A stretch of DNA of 40,766 nucleotides from Bradyrhizobium sp. Ec3.3 (GCF_000472925.1 NZ_AXAS01000068.1:1-40766), one strand, 5' to 3'. Numbered from the stretch's first letter, positions 7,407 through 16,158 are shown. Numbers and translations: made by a program. The notes: generated from the letters alone by a model not told the origin.

Positions 7407-8908
7407 GCTGCCGTCCTCATGAGGTCTGCGCCCATCGAGGCGGCCACGATGGCCTCTTCGCTCAGGGCCTCGCGTTCGATGGTGGCGACGATCCGCCCCT
7501 CGCGCATCACGGCGACGCGGTCGCAAAGATGAACGAGTTCGGGCGTATCGGAGCTTGAAAGCACGATCGCCTTGCCTTCGCCGGCGAGACGGCGCAGCAG
7601 CGCGTAGATTTCGCGCTTTGTTTCGACGTCAACGCCGCGCGTCGGATCGTTCAGCAACAGAACTTGCGGCTCGGCCGGCGTCCATTTCGCCAGCGCCACT
7701 TTCTGCTGGTTGCCACCGGACAACGCCTGCACTTGCCGCGTGAGATCGCCCTTGATCGTGAAGCGGTCGGCGAGCGCGCTGGCGAGCGCACGCTCTTTCG
7801 TTCGGTCGCGCAACGACAGCCCAAATGCGCGTGCGAAGCTTGGCAGCATGAGGTTCCAGCCGATGTTGTGAATGAGATGAAGGCCTTCGCGTTTGCGATC
7901 AGCCGGCACATAGGCAAGTCCCAGCGCGTTGGCCTTGCGAACCGACGAGGGAAGCTTCGCTCTGCCGTTGAACTCTGCGGTCCGCGCGGAGGCGGGCAGG
8001 GCGCCATAGAGACTGAGGAGCAAATCCTCTTGTCCTTGCCCGACCAATCCGCCGACGCCGAGAACCTCGCCGCGCCGGATCGAAATATCGATGTTGCGCA
8101 AGACGCCGGCGGAAAGACCCGAGACCGACACGATCGGATCTCGGTCGGTGGTCGGTGTCCAGGCGGGGAAGAGGTGGCCTGTGTCGCGGCCGACCATCAG
8201 TCGCACCAGATCCGCGGCCTCGACGCCCTCAATCGACCGGTCCGCGGTGACGACGCCGTCCTTGAGGACGGTGACGTGCTGGCACACCCGCATGATTTCG
8301 TTGAGTCGATGCGATATATAGAGAATGGCGACGTTCTTTGCGCAAAGGCGGTCGAGCAGGCTCGTCAGCGTCTCGACCTCGTGTGCGGACAAGGACGATG
8401 TCGGCTCATCGAGAATGAGAACGCGCGGCTCTCGAAACAAAGCCTTGGCGATCTCGACCATCTGGCGCCGGCCGAGCGGCAGGTCGCCAACCGGGGTCGC
8501 CAAATCCTCGTCGAGCCCGACGAGGTCCATCGCCGCCCGCGCGCGCCGGGCGAGGCAGCGATAGTCGATCAATCCATAGCGGCGCGGCAGTGCGCCAAGG
8601 CCGATGTTCTCGGCGATGGAGAGCTGGCTGGTGAGGCCGAGCTCCTGTTGCACTACTGCGACGCCCGCGCGATGCGCGTCGCGGGGATTGAGCCCGCGAA
8701 ACGAGCGGCCGTCGATTTCCACGACGCCCTCGTCGGGGAGCAGAGCCCCCGACAGGATGTTGATCAGCGTCGACTTGCCCGCTCCGTTCTCGCCGAGCAG
8801 CGCGTGAATCCGGCCCGGATGAAGCGCGATGGACACGTCGCGCAGCACGGGATTTCCGAAGAACGACTTCGACACACCGCGTGCGGCAAGGGTCGGAGCA
8901 GGCGTCAT
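7403..8908 (-). CDS. Sugar ABC transporter ATPase with two nucleotide-binding domains (RbsA-like)
   Basis: A 501-residue double ATPase. The first domain has Walker A GENGAGKST (about 39-47), the non-canonical signature LPLGRRQMVEIAKAL typical of this family, and Walker B VLILDEPTSSLS with ISHRLNE as the H-loop. The second domain has the usual degenerate P-loop GLVGQGQEDL, a canonical LSGGNQQKVALAKW, and LLNDPTRGVD where the Walker B glutamate is replaced by aspartate. This mix of degenerate and intact sites is normal for RbsA/MglA proteins. ATG 8908 (MTPAPTLAARGVSKSFF) was chosen because homology-like sequence begins there; the longer in-frame extension reaches into the binding-protein gene and is not credible. 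The stop overlaps the first permease by ATGA. It powers import from the inner face of the membrane. Confidence 0.93.
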   Translation of the reverse strand: MTPAPTLAARGVSKSFFGNPVLRDVSIALHPGRIHALLGENGAGKSTLINILSGALLPDEGVVEIDGRSFRGLNPRDAHRAGVAVVQQELGLTSQLSIAENIGLGALPRRYGLIDYRCLARRARAAMDLVGLDEDLATPVGDLPLGRRQMVEIAKALFREPRVLILDEPTSSLSAHEVETLTSLLDRLCAKNVAILYISHRLNEIMRVCQHVTVLKDGVVTADRSIEGVEAADLVRLMVGRDTGHLFPAWTPTTDRDPIVSVSGLSAGVLRNIDISIRRGEVLGVGGLVGQGQEDLLLSLYGALPASARTAEFNGRAKLPSSVRKANALGLAYVPADRKREGLHLIHNIGWNLMLPSFARAFGLSLRDRTKERALASALADRFTIKGDLTRQVQALSGGNQQKVALAKWTPAEPQVLLLNDPTRGVDVETKREIYALLRRLAGEGKAIVLSSSDTPELVHLCDRVAVMREGRIVATIEREALSEEAIVAASMGADLMRTAA

Positions 8909-8933
8909 CTTCGCGACCGTTCCCGGTTCTGGC

Positions 8934-9983
8934 CTATTTTTGAGCCAGAAGCTCGTCAAAGAGCTTCTGATCGTAAGGAGAGTAGATGTAGCCGTCAGCC
9001 GGGAAATCTTTCGCCTTGGCCAGATACTGGTCAATGTTCGAGTTATCGATGATCGGCAAAGGAATCTTGACGAAGGCGGGGACATCCTTGCCAGTCAACG
9101 CCTGCACGGCCGCGTAGGTCGCAAAAGCGCCGAGCCAATTGGGCTGCATCGTCGCCCAAGATTTGAGGCTCTTTGCCTTCCACAGTTCGAGGAATTGGCG
9201 CGCGTTCTCCCCCGTGATCGGAACCTGCTTGCGGCCTTGCTTGTCAAAGGCGAGAACCGCGCCAGCCGAGAGAGCGCCGCCGAGCGACAGGATTCCGTCG
9301 ATCTCGGGATGGGCGAAGAGAAGGTTGGTCACCGCTTCCTGGGCCGGCGCGACGTTATAGGCGGTGTTCGTCTCGGCGAGGATGGTCACATTGGGGTTGG
9401 CCTTGAGCACCGGCTCGGCGCCCTTGCGGCGGTCATCGCTGACGGAGATGCCGGCCGGGCCGTTCAGTACGAGGATCTTGCCCTTGCCGCCGATCGCGTC
9501 GATGAGGAATTTCGCCGCGCTCGCGCCCCACTGCTCCGAATCCGTATTGATCTTGGCGGTGACCTGATCGGTGTCGACGAGGCTGTCGAAATTGATGACG
9601 GCGATGCCCTTGGCGCAGGCGTCGGCGATCACGCGGCCCGGCGCGGAAGACGAGCCGGCAATGAGGATGATCGCATCGACATTGGAATCGATCATCGACT
9701 GGATTTGCTGGATCTGGGTGTTGGCATCGCCCCGGGCATCAGTGACGACGAGTTTCGAGACGAGACCCTGCTTCTTGAGTTCGTCGACCTCTTTCTCGAT
9801 CGTCCCCTGTGTCTCCTTCATCCAGGTCGGCACCGAATAGATATCGGCCCAACCGATTGTGAATGGCGGCTTGCGATCGCCCTTCATGCATTTGGCCGCG
9901 GCGGCGGCTTCGCTTGCCGTTCCGATCAGAGCGAATAGGCCAAGGCAAATGGCGCTAACCGCCGACAACGACGACTTCATCAT
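8934..9983 (-). CDS. Periplasmic sugar-binding protein of ribose/xylose type (RbsB-like)
   Basis: A 349-residue type I periplasmic binding protein. Residues 1 to about 29 form a Sec signal peptide ending near SEAAAAAK. The mature domain shows DARGDANTQIQQIQSMIDSNVDAIILIAGSSSA, then VINFDSL, then ILVLNGPAGISVSDDRRKGAE and EIDGILSLGGALSAGAVLAF. These are hallmark segments of sugar-binding RbsB family proteins. Two consecutive ATGs (9983, 9980) follow a strong GGAGGG with about seven bases of spacing. It is the first gene of the importer operon (binding protein, ATPase, permease, permease). It lies divergent to a decayed IclR-family gene with a dyad operator at 10091-10122. The ligand is not predictable; the nearby lactonase and aldolase genes suggest a pentose, deoxyhexose or sugar acid. 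Confidence 0.92.
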   Translation of the reverse strand: MMKSSLSAVSAICLGLFALIGTASEAAAAAKCMKGDRKPPFTIGWADIYSVPTWMKETQGTIEKEVDELKKQGLVSKLVVTDARGDANTQIQQIQSMIDSNVDAIILIAGSSSAPGRVIADACAKGIAVINFDSLVDTDQVTAKINTDSEQWGASAAKFLIDAIGGKGKILVLNGPAGISVSDDRRKGAEPVLKANPNVTILAETNTAYNVAPAQEAVTNLLFAHPEIDGILSLGGALSAGAVLAFDKQGRKQVPITGENARQFLELWKAKSLKSWATMQPNWLGAFATYAAVQALTGKDVPAFVKIPLPIIDNSNIDQYLAKAKDFPADGYIYSPYDQKLFDELLAQK

Positions 9984-10090
9984 CCTTCTCCCTCCAATGC
10001 GCGGCGCGCGGCGGCGCCTTCAAGGCCTGGCGCTGAGCGACGGATCGGCAGGGGCCTCCACAGGCCGATCGCAACGGCTTGCTCCTGATT

Positions 10091-10122
10091 CCACTATAAT
10101 GGACATACTTTCATTATAGCGG
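10091..10122. promoter_or_regulatory. Dyad operator candidate upstream of the sugar importer
   Basis: An inverted repeat with 11-base arms: CCACTATAATG, ten-base spacer, then CATTATAGCGG. The inner eight bases of each arm (CTATAATG/CATTATAG) are perfect complements, with one mismatch further out. It lies about 110 bases upstream of the binding-protein start and just before the broken IclR-family frame. A divergent operator in this place is what an IclR-type regulator would use. The site is well preserved although the adjacent regulator is not. Function is inferred. Confidence 0.6.
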
Positions 10123-10132
10123 ACGTCGAAAA

Positions 10133-10700
10133 GCTAGCGTCGTTTTAGAAATCGCGCAAGAGACCGAATGCGTCGACGCTCCGAAATCGATGAGCTGCGA
10201 ACTCGTCAATCTGATGCCGGCGGCCGGGATTCTCGAATGTGCCGACAAGGAGGGCCGCGTTTTTCTTGGCCGCAAATTGTACTTCCTTGGCCTTGCCTAT
10301 CAGTCGCAGTTCGTCCTGAACCGCGAATGCCGGTCGTATCTCGATGAACTCGCCGAGACGGCGCGCGAGACGTCTCAGTTGTGCATGCTCGATGGCGACA
10401 AATACGCGAAGGCGCCAGGCCGTTTCGCATCAGCTCGGATGTTGGCGAGAGGATTCCGACTCTCTGAACCGCGTCGGGGCGCCTGCTGGTCTCGCTCATG
10501 AGCGACGAGAAGATCCTCTCCTTCATTCCAGAGGAGGACTTCGTTTTGTCGAGCGGCGTCAGGCTGGACCCGAGGGCTCTTCTTGCCGATGTTCACAAGG
10601 CCCGGGAGGACGGGTTTTTCTCGTCCGACACGGGCGTGGCGTAGCTTTTCCGCTGCTTCTGCGATCTCACGCAAGTTCGCCGGTCAGAAGCTGGGCGCGG
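10133..10700 (+). pseudogene. Broken IclR-family transcriptional regulator
   Basis: The fragment begins with a degenerate helix-turn-helix region, ASVVLEIAQETE then KSMSCELVNLMPAAGILE, without a start codon in a sensible place. It continues as DKEGRVFLGRKLYFLGLAYQ...YLDELAETARETSQLCMLDGDKYA, the typical IclR linker and start of the effector domain. Frame then shifts near 10420 to FRISSDVGERIPTL, an in-frame TGA, then SGRLLVSLMSDEKILSFIPEEDF and RLDPRALLADVHKAREDGFFSSDTG, then a stop. A last piece, AASAISRKFAGQKL, lies in a third frame. Several independent lesions make it non-functional. It is divergent from the sugar importer and was probably its local regulator. The ATG at 10190 gives a 103-residue frame that mixes real and shifted sequence and should not be called as a gene. 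Confidence 0.75.
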
Positions 10701-10801
10701 CTGCTCCCCGCACTGAATGCTTGATCGCAGACGATACGCGGTACATAAAAATGCACATCAACGAACGGGATTGCGACTCTATTGTGCAGAAAGTGTAGGA
10801 T

Positions 10802-11689
10802 ATGGATTGGGAGCGGGTGAGAATATTCCTGGAAGTCGCGCGCGCAGGGCAGATGCTCAAAGCGTCAAAAAATCTGCGATTGAATCACGCGACGGTTGCG
10901 CGTCAGATAACCGCGCTGGAAAAGAGCCTGAAGGCGAAGCTGCTCGAACGACACACATCCGGCTGCTCGCTAACTGCCGCAGGGGAGGCCCTGGTCCAGG
11001 CGGCGGAGCGCGCGGAAAGCGAGTTTCTCAAGGTTGGCGCCAGCATCGGCGGCAGTGCAGACGCCGTCACCGGCACGGTGCGAGTTGGAGCACCCGATGG
11101 ACTTGGCAACTACTTCCTGGCTGAGCATCTGGGCGCGTTGGCTGCGCGCCATCCGGGGCTGATCATTCAACTCGTGCCACTCCCGCGCACGTTCTCGCTT
11201 TCGCGTCGGGAGGCGGATATCGCGATCACACTCGACCGGCCGAAGCAGGGCCGGCTCATCTTGTCCAAGCTGACCGACTACACCCTGAGCGTATACGGCT
11301 CGGAGAGCTATCTCGAGCGCGAGGGGCCGATAAAGGCTCATTCCGATCTAGCCGGTCGTCTCTTCGTTACGCACATCGAGGACTTCGCTTATAGCCGGGC
11401 TCTCGACTATGCGTCCGTTCTCGGCCGGCTGATGTCTCGCCGCTACGAGTGCGGCAGCGTCATTGCCCAGATGGAGGCGGTCCGAACCGGGCACGGGATC
11501 GGCATTTTGCACGACTACGCTGCAAGGCGTTACCCGGAGCTGCGGCGCTTGCTTCCCGACGTCCGCTTCGTTCGAAGCTATTGGCTGACGTCACATCCTG
11601 ACACGCACGGAACGCGCAGGGTTCAGGAAGTGCATCGGTTCATCGCCTCGTCGGTCAAGGCAGCCAGATCGTCCTTTGAGTTGGACTGA
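10802..11689 (+). CDS. LysR-family transcriptional regulator
   Basis: A 295-residue cytoplasmic DNA-binding regulator. The N-terminal winged helix-turn-helix covers residues 1-60 (MDWERVRIFLEVARAGQMLKASK, then HATVARQITALEKSLKAKLLERH, then LTAAGEAL). A linker helix follows (QAAERAESEFLKVGASI), then the effector-binding domain from about residue 90 (GTVRVGAPDGLGNYFLAEHLGALAARHPGLIIQLV). The retained motif RREADIAITLDRP is typical of LysR substrate domains. The start follows the broken IclR gene by about 100 bases. It ends 18 bases from the convergent stop of the solute-binding protein gene, leaving no room for separate terminators. Target genes are unknown. LysR proteins usually act on a divergent promoter, but its upstream neighbour is a pseudogene, so the importer operon beyond it is only a possible target. 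Confidence 0.9.
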   Translation: MDWERVRIFLEVARAGQMLKASKNLRLNHATVARQITALEKSLKAKLLERHTSGCSLTAAGEALVQAAERAESEFLKVGASIGGSADAVTGTVRVGAPDGLGNYFLAEHLGALAARHPGLIIQLVPLPRTFSLSRREADIAITLDRPKQGRLILSKLTDYTLSVYGSESYLEREGPIKAHSDLAGRLFVTHIEDFAYSRALDYASVLGRLMSRRYECGSVIAQMEAVRTGHGIGILHDYAARRYPELRRLLPDVRFVRSYWLTSHPDTHGTRRVQEVHRFIASSVKAARSSFELD

Positions 11690-11707
11690 TCGCGATGCCG
11701 GCCCGAG

Positions 11708-13498
11708 CTACGCACCGCGATACCAGCTCGCCAGATTCCAGGTCGTGACGTCCCAACCCGAGATGTCGGCCATGAGGTTGTTGACGCCTGCGCCGACGAT
11801 GTTGCGCGAGAGCAGCGGCAGGAACACGTTGGCATCGCAGAAGGTTTCGTCGACCTTGATCAGTAATGCGGCGCGCTTGACCGGATCGAGCTCGTTCTGC
11901 GCGGCCTTGTAGGCCTTGTCGGCCTCTGGATCGGACCAGCGCGAGATGTTTCGGCCGAGCCATTTGTTCTCCTTGTTGGCGATCTCCCAGGAGACGCACT
12001 GGTTCAGGAACCGCTCCGGATCGGGCTGCGGCTGCGTCGTGTTGTACATCTCCATGTCGGCATAGAATTTCGAGTAGGTATCGGGATTGCCGACGTCCGA
12101 CGAGAAGAACACCGATGCGACGACCGACTTGAGCTCGATCTCGATGCCGGCGCGCTGGCAGGCCTGCTTGATGATGGCCTGCGTCTTCTGGCGCGGGGCG
12201 TTGATCGAGGTCTGGAAAACGAATTTGAGCTTCTTGCCGTCCCTCTCGCGGATGCCGTCCGCGCCCCTTGTCCAACCGGCCTCGTCGAGGATCTTGTTCG
12301 CCTTGTCGACGTCGAACGCGTATTTGAGCTTGCCCGACTTGAACTGCGCAGGCTGGTTGACGAAGCTCGCCGTTGCGATGCCGCCGCGGCCGTAGATGAA
12401 TTTCTCGATCGCCTCGCGATCGATCAGGAGGTTGATCGCCCGGCGAACGGCCGGATCGGACAGCGTCGGGTGCCTGGTCTTGACGCTGGAGCGCTCGCCG
12501 TCGACCTCGGTCCACGGGTCCGTCGTGTTGAGGATGATGAACTCGACGTTGCCGGAGGGCGTGACGTCGACCTTGCCCTTTCCGTTGGCCTCCATGCGCT
12601 TGAGGACCTCCTCCTCCACCAGGAGGTTCCAGGCATAGTCGTATTCGCCGGTCTGGAGCACGGCGCGCGCGGCGGAGACCGCGTCGCCGCCACCCTTGAC
12701 TTCGAGCGTGTCGAAATGCGGCTGGTTCCTGACATGATAGTCGGGATTGCGTTCGGCCCGGATCATGTCGCCCGGCTTGAACTCGACGAACCTGTACGGG
12801 CCGGTGCCGATCGGCTTCAGATTGCCCGGTGCTTCGCGCGACTTCGCGCCGACATAGTCGCCGAAATGATGTTTTGGCAGGATCTGGCCGACCGAGCCGA
12901 CGAAGGGATCGGCCCAGAACGGGGTCGGGCTCTTGAACTTCACCTTGACGGTGTGGTCGTCGATTTTCTCGACGGTGATGTCCTTGTAGGAACCCGTGGT
13001 GTACGCCGCGGTCGCGAGATCCGCGGCGTACGTCCAGGTGAAGACGACGTCGTCGGCGGTGAAGGGCTTGCCATCGTGCCATGTCACGCCCTGCTTCAGC
13101 TTCCAGGTCACGCTCATGCCGTCGGGCGCAAGGGCGCCGTTCTGCTTGCTCGGGACCTCGGCGGCGAGGCAGGGGATGAGGTTGCCCTCCTTGTCCCAGC
13201 CGGCGAGCGGCTCGAAGAAAATGCGCGAGGCGATCTGGTCCTTGGTGCCGAGCGCGAAATGCGGATTGAGCAGCGTCGGGGCCTGCCAGAGCAGGATTTT
13301 GAGCGGGCCGCCGCCGCCGGCCTTGGTCGGCTTGTATGGCAGCGTGGCGTCCGCCATCGCCACGTCGTTCCAGGCCAGGATCTGGCTCGCGACCGGCGCT
13401 GCGATCCCGATCGCAGCCAGTTTCTGGATGAACGAGCGACGAGATAGCGCGCCTTGCTTCACCTCCGCGATGAACCCGCGGATTTCGTTTTCGTTCAT
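11708..13498 (-). CDS. Family 5 extracellular solute-binding protein, Tat-exported (peptide/opine/nickel type)
   Basis: A 596-residue periplasmic binding protein of the DppA/OppA type. The N-terminus carries a twin-arginine signal, SRRSFIQKLAAIG (about 19-31), with a hydrophobic stretch to about residue 48. The mature part shows SVTWKLKQGVTWHDGKPFTADDVVFTW, PIGTGPYRFVEFKPGDMI and LSDPAVRRAINLLIDREAIEKFIYG, all diagnostic for the family. ATG 13498 was chosen because the Tat motif lies at a normal distance; another long frame on the same strand (11655-13505) is a shadow. No permease or ATPase gene for a Dpp-type transporter lies next to it in this window, so it is an orphan binding protein here. 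Its promoter region contains a half-site like the operator of the sugar importer. Ligand unknown. Confidence 0.93.
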   Translation of the reverse strand: MNENEIRGFIAEVKQGALSRRSFIQKLAAIGIAAPVASQILAWNDVAMADATLPYKPTKAGGGGPLKILLWQAPTLLNPHFALGTKDQIASRIFFEPLAGWDKEGNLIPCLAAEVPSKQNGALAPDGMSVTWKLKQGVTWHDGKPFTADDVVFTWTYAADLATAAYTTGSYKDITVEKIDDHTVKVKFKSPTPFWADPFVGSVGQILPKHHFGDYVGAKSREAPGNLKPIGTGPYRFVEFKPGDMIRAERNPDYHVRNQPHFDTLEVKGGGDAVSAARAVLQTGEYDYAWNLLVEEEVLKRMEANGKGKVDVTPSGNVEFIILNTTDPWTEVDGERSSVKTRHPTLSDPAVRRAINLLIDREAIEKFIYGRGGIATASFVNQPAQFKSGKLKYAFDVDKANKILDEAGWTRGADGIRERDGKKLKFVFQTSINAPRQKTQAIIKQACQRAGIEIELKSVVASVFFSSDVGNPDTYSKFYADMEMYNTTQPQPDPERFLNQCVSWEIANKENKWLGRNISRWSDPEADKAYKAAQNELDPVKRAALLIKVDETFCDANVFLPLLSRNIVGAGVNNLMADISGWDVTTWNLASWYRGA

Positions 13499-13544
13499 CG
13501 TCCACCTCTCAAAGAAGACTCGTCACCGACTGAAGCCCATCATG

Positions 13545-13558
13545 TTTCATCATAGCGG
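13545..13558 (+). promoter_or_regulatory. Possible regulator half-site shared with the sugar importer promoter
   Basis: TTTCATCATAGCGG matches 13 of 14 bases of TTTCATTATAGCGG at 10109-10122, the right arm of the importer dyad. It lies 47 bases upstream of the solute-binding protein start, in the same orientation relative to its gene. The left arm is not conserved (CCCATCATG at best). It may be a weaker site for the same regulator or a coincidence. Confidence 0.3.
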
Positions 13559-13640
13559 AGGCGGCAATGCCGACAAGGCAGGGAAAGCCTGCGGCGAAAT
13601 GGCGTGTCTAAGCGTGAGATGCGAGTTCGAGGGTGCGCGA

Positions 13641-13662
13641 CGTCGTCATTGCAATGACGACG
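13641..13662. repeat. Perfect 22-base palindrome
   Basis: The half CGTCGTCATTG is followed directly by its exact complement CAATGACGACG, with no spacer. It lies 170 bases upstream of the molybdoenzyme start and 143 bases upstream of the divergent binding-protein start. It may be an operator for a dimeric regulator. The core GTCATTGC also resembles the GTCATTGCGAG opening of a dispersed bradyrhizobial repeat, so it could be a collapsed repeat copy. Confidence 0.7.
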
Positions 13663-13831
13663 CTGAGGCCGGATGCATGAAGGCTGTCGGCTGTGCAATC
13701 TGCGCGAGGCCCCTATGCTCTCGGTTCCCGACATCGCTAATCCGTTGCCCTTCACAGGCGCGTCTCATTATATTGCCTCGGTAATTGCGACCGGAGCAGC
13801 CTGCGCGGCGCTCCGCGATGAGGACCACGCG

Positions 13832-16153
13832 ATGGATGACACGATTGGCTTCCCCGATCCCGGCCTCGACCTGTCGGACGGCTTCAAGCCGCACACCTCG
13901 CACTGGGGCGTGTTCTCGGCGCGGAACAGTGAAGCCGGGTTAGAGGTCAGGCATTATGCAGGCGATCCCGATCCCAACGGCATCATCGACAATTTTCCCG
14001 GCGCGCTCCGCCACCAGGCGCGCATCGCCCAGCCGGCGATCCGCCGCGGCTGGCTCGAGCGTGGGCCCGGCCCCGATGATCGCCGCGGCCGCGACGAATT
14101 CGTCTCCGTCAGCTGGGAGAAGGCGCTCGATCTTCTGGGGGACGAGCTGACGCGCATCCGCGACACGCGCGGCCCCTCGGCTGTGTTCGGCGGCTCCTAC
14201 GGCTGGTCGAGCGCGGGCCGCTTTCATCACGCGCAGAGCCAGGTTCATCGCTTCCTCAACATCGCGATGGGCGGCTACGTGCGGTCGGTCAACACCTATT
14301 CCTCGGGCGCGTCCTCCGTGCTGCTGCCGCAGATCCTGGCGGGCTATGAAGACATCACCAAGCGCAACGTCACCTGGGAGCAGATCGCGACCGAGACCGA
14401 TATCGTGCTGGCGTTCGGCGGCATGGCGCTGAAGAACTCGATGGTGGCTGGCGGCTCGATCAGCAAGCACGTCGAGCGCGGCGCCATGAGTGCTGCGCGC
14501 CGGCGCGGCTGCGAGTTTATCCTGGTCAGCCCGCTGCGTGACGATCTGCCAGTGGAGGCCGGCGCCGAATGGATGACGTGCGTGCCCGGCACCGACACCG
14601 CGCTGATGCTCGGCATCGTCCACTCGCTGGTGGCTGAGGGCCTGCATGATCAGGCTTTTCTCGATCGCTACACCGAAGGCTGGCCGGTCTTTTTGCGCTA
14701 TCTGACCGGCGAGAGCGATGGGCAGGCCAAGAACGCCGAATGGGCCGCCGCGATCTGCGGCGTCGAGGCGAACACGATCCGCAAGCTGGCGCGGCGCCTT
14801 GCCGGGAAGAGGGCGCTCATCACCGTCTCCCATTCGCTGCAGCGTGCCGAGCATGGCGAGCAGCCGGTGTGGATGGGCATGGTGCTGGCGGCAGCGGTCG
14901 GCCAGATCGGCCTTGCCGGCGGCGGCTACGCCTATTCATTGGGGGCGATCGGCTATTACGGCCGCCGCGTCAACGACGCGCCGGGGCCGACGCTGGGGCA
15001 GGGCCGCAATGGTGTCGCCGATTTCATTCCGGTGGCGCGCATCGCCGACATGCTGCTCAACCCTGGAAGCACCTATCGCTACAATGGCGAGACGCGCACC
15101 TATCAGGATATCCGTCTCGTCTACTGGGCCGGTGGCAATCCCTTCCATCACCATCAGGACATCAACCGCCTGCGCAAGGCCTTCTCGAAGGTCGATACGC
15201 TGGTCGTGCACGAGCTCGCCTGGACCGCCACGGCGCGGCACGCTGACATCGTCCTGCCCTCGACGATGACGCTCGAGCGCGAGGACATCGGCTATTCCAC
15301 CAACGATCCTCTGATGATCGCCATGCACCGGATCGCCGAGCCGTTTGGGCTCGCGCGTGACGACTACGAGATCTTTGCCGATCTTGCCGAACGGCTCGGC
15401 GCGCGCGAACCCTTCACGGAAGGACGCAACGCGCGGCAGTGGCTGGAACATCTCTATGAGCCGACCCGTGCTTCGCTCGGGGCGCGCGGTCTCGAGGCTC
15501 CGAGCTTCGAGGAATTTTGGCGACGCGGCAGCCTGGTCGTGCCGCAACAGCCCGATGACGGCGGCAGGCTGCGCCGCTTCCGCGAGGATCCCCTCGCTCA
15601 TGCCCTACCGACGCCGAGCGGACGCATCGAGATCTTTTCGCAAAAGATCGCCGGCCACGGCGATGCGGATTGTCCGGGCCATCCGGTCTGGCTCGCGAAG
15701 ACCGATGTACCAAAGCCCGGCTCGCCATGCTTCCTCGTCGCCAACCAGCCGGTGACGCGCCTGCACAGCCAGCTCGACTTCGGCGGCCATTCGGCGGCAG
15801 CAAAACATCGCGGCCGCGAGGTCGCGCGCATGAACCCGCGCGACGCTAGCGTTCGCGGCATCAAGGATGGCGACATCATCCGCCTGTTCAATGAGCGCGG
15901 CGCCTGTCTTGCCGCGGTGCATGTCACCGACGGCATAGCGCCCGGTGTCGTCCAGCTGCCGACCGGCGCGTGGTACGACCCGATGGATCCGGAGGACGAC
16001 GCGCCGCTCTGCGTTCACGGCAATCCGAACGTGCTCACCCGCGACATCGGCACCTCGTCCTTTGCGCAGGGCTGCACCGGCCAGCTTACGACGGTCGAGG
16101 TGGAGCGCTTCACCGGCAACCTGCCTCCGATCCGCGCCTTCGATCCGATATAG
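13832..16153 (+). CDS. Molybdopterin oxidoreductase, biotin sulfoxide reductase-like (BisC/DMSO/TMAO reductase family)
   Basis: A 773-residue enzyme containing a bis-molybdopterin-guanine-dinucleotide cofactor, close to BisC in length. There is no N-terminal Cys cluster for Fe-S and no Tat signal, so it should be cytoplasmic like BisC rather than periplasmic like TorA/DorA. The conserved GGSYGWSSAGRFHHAQSQ lies at about 120-137. TYSSGA at about 155-160 provides the serine expected to ligate molybdenum (about Ser157). Later segments GNPFHHHQDINRL, ADIVLPSTMTLEREDIG and the C-terminal MGD-binding region LHSQLDFGG...ARMNPRDASVRGIKDGDIIRLFN fit the family. ATG 13832 follows GAGGA by eight bases and gives the family length. 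It probably reduces S- or N-oxides (biotin or methionine sulfoxide). A palindromic repeat separates it from the convergent aminotransferase gene. Confidence 0.92.
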   Translation: MDDTIGFPDPGLDLSDGFKPHTSHWGVFSARNSEAGLEVRHYAGDPDPNGIIDNFPGALRHQARIAQPAIRRGWLERGPGPDDRRGRDEFVSVSWEKALDLLGDELTRIRDTRGPSAVFGGSYGWSSAGRFHHAQSQVHRFLNIAMGGYVRSVNTYSSGASSVLLPQILAGYEDITKRNVTWEQIATETDIVLAFGGMALKNSMVAGGSISKHVERGAMSAARRRGCEFILVSPLRDDLPVEAGAEWMTCVPGTDTALMLGIVHSLVAEGLHDQAFLDRYTEGWPVFLRYLTGESDGQAKNAEWAAAICGVEANTIRKLARRLAGKRALITVSHSLQRAEHGEQPVWMGMVLAAAVGQIGLAGGGYAYSLGAIGYYGRRVNDAPGPTLGQGRNGVADFIPVARIADMLLNPGSTYRYNGETRTYQDIRLVYWAGGNPFHHHQDINRLRKAFSKVDTLVVHELAWTATARHADIVLPSTMTLEREDIGYSTNDPLMIAMHRIAEPFGLARDDYEIFADLAERLGAREPFTEGRNARQWLEHLYEPTRASLGARGLEAPSFEEFWRRGSLVVPQQPDDGGRLRRFREDPLAHALPTPSGRIEIFSQKIAGHGDADCPGHPVWLAKTDVPKPGSPCFLVANQPVTRLHSQLDFGGHSAAAKHRGREVARMNPRDASVRGIKDGDIIRLFNERGACLAAVHVTDGIAPGVVQLPTGAWYDPMDPEDDAPLCVHGNPNVLTRDIGTSSFAQGCTGQLTTVEVERFTGNLPPIRAFDPI

Positions 16154-16158
16154 CTTGT

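Larger units (their letters stand above)
13499..13831. promoter_or_regulatory. Divergent promoter region between binding-protein and molybdoenzyme genes
   Basis: This 333-base gap contains no gene I can support. An in-frame ATG at 13673 would extend the molybdoenzyme by 53 residues, but that sequence has no conserved character. Two sequence signals stand out: the half-site TTTCATCATAGCGG at 13545-13558 and a perfect 22-base palindrome at 13641-13662. Both lie where regulators of the divergent genes would bind. Confidence 0.5.

Noticed and set aside
7664..9052. 462-residue plus-strand frame over the sugar ATPase
   Set aside because: Antisense shadow; the ATPase on the other strand has all expected motifs.
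10190..10501. 103-residue frame as a real small gene
   Set aside because: Its first part is IclR sequence and its last part is frame-shifted IclR sequence; the true remainder is found in other frames.
11655..13505. 616-residue frame on the same strand as the solute-binding protein
   Set aside because: Arg-rich shadow in another frame; the overlapping 596-residue frame has a Tat signal and family 5 motifs.
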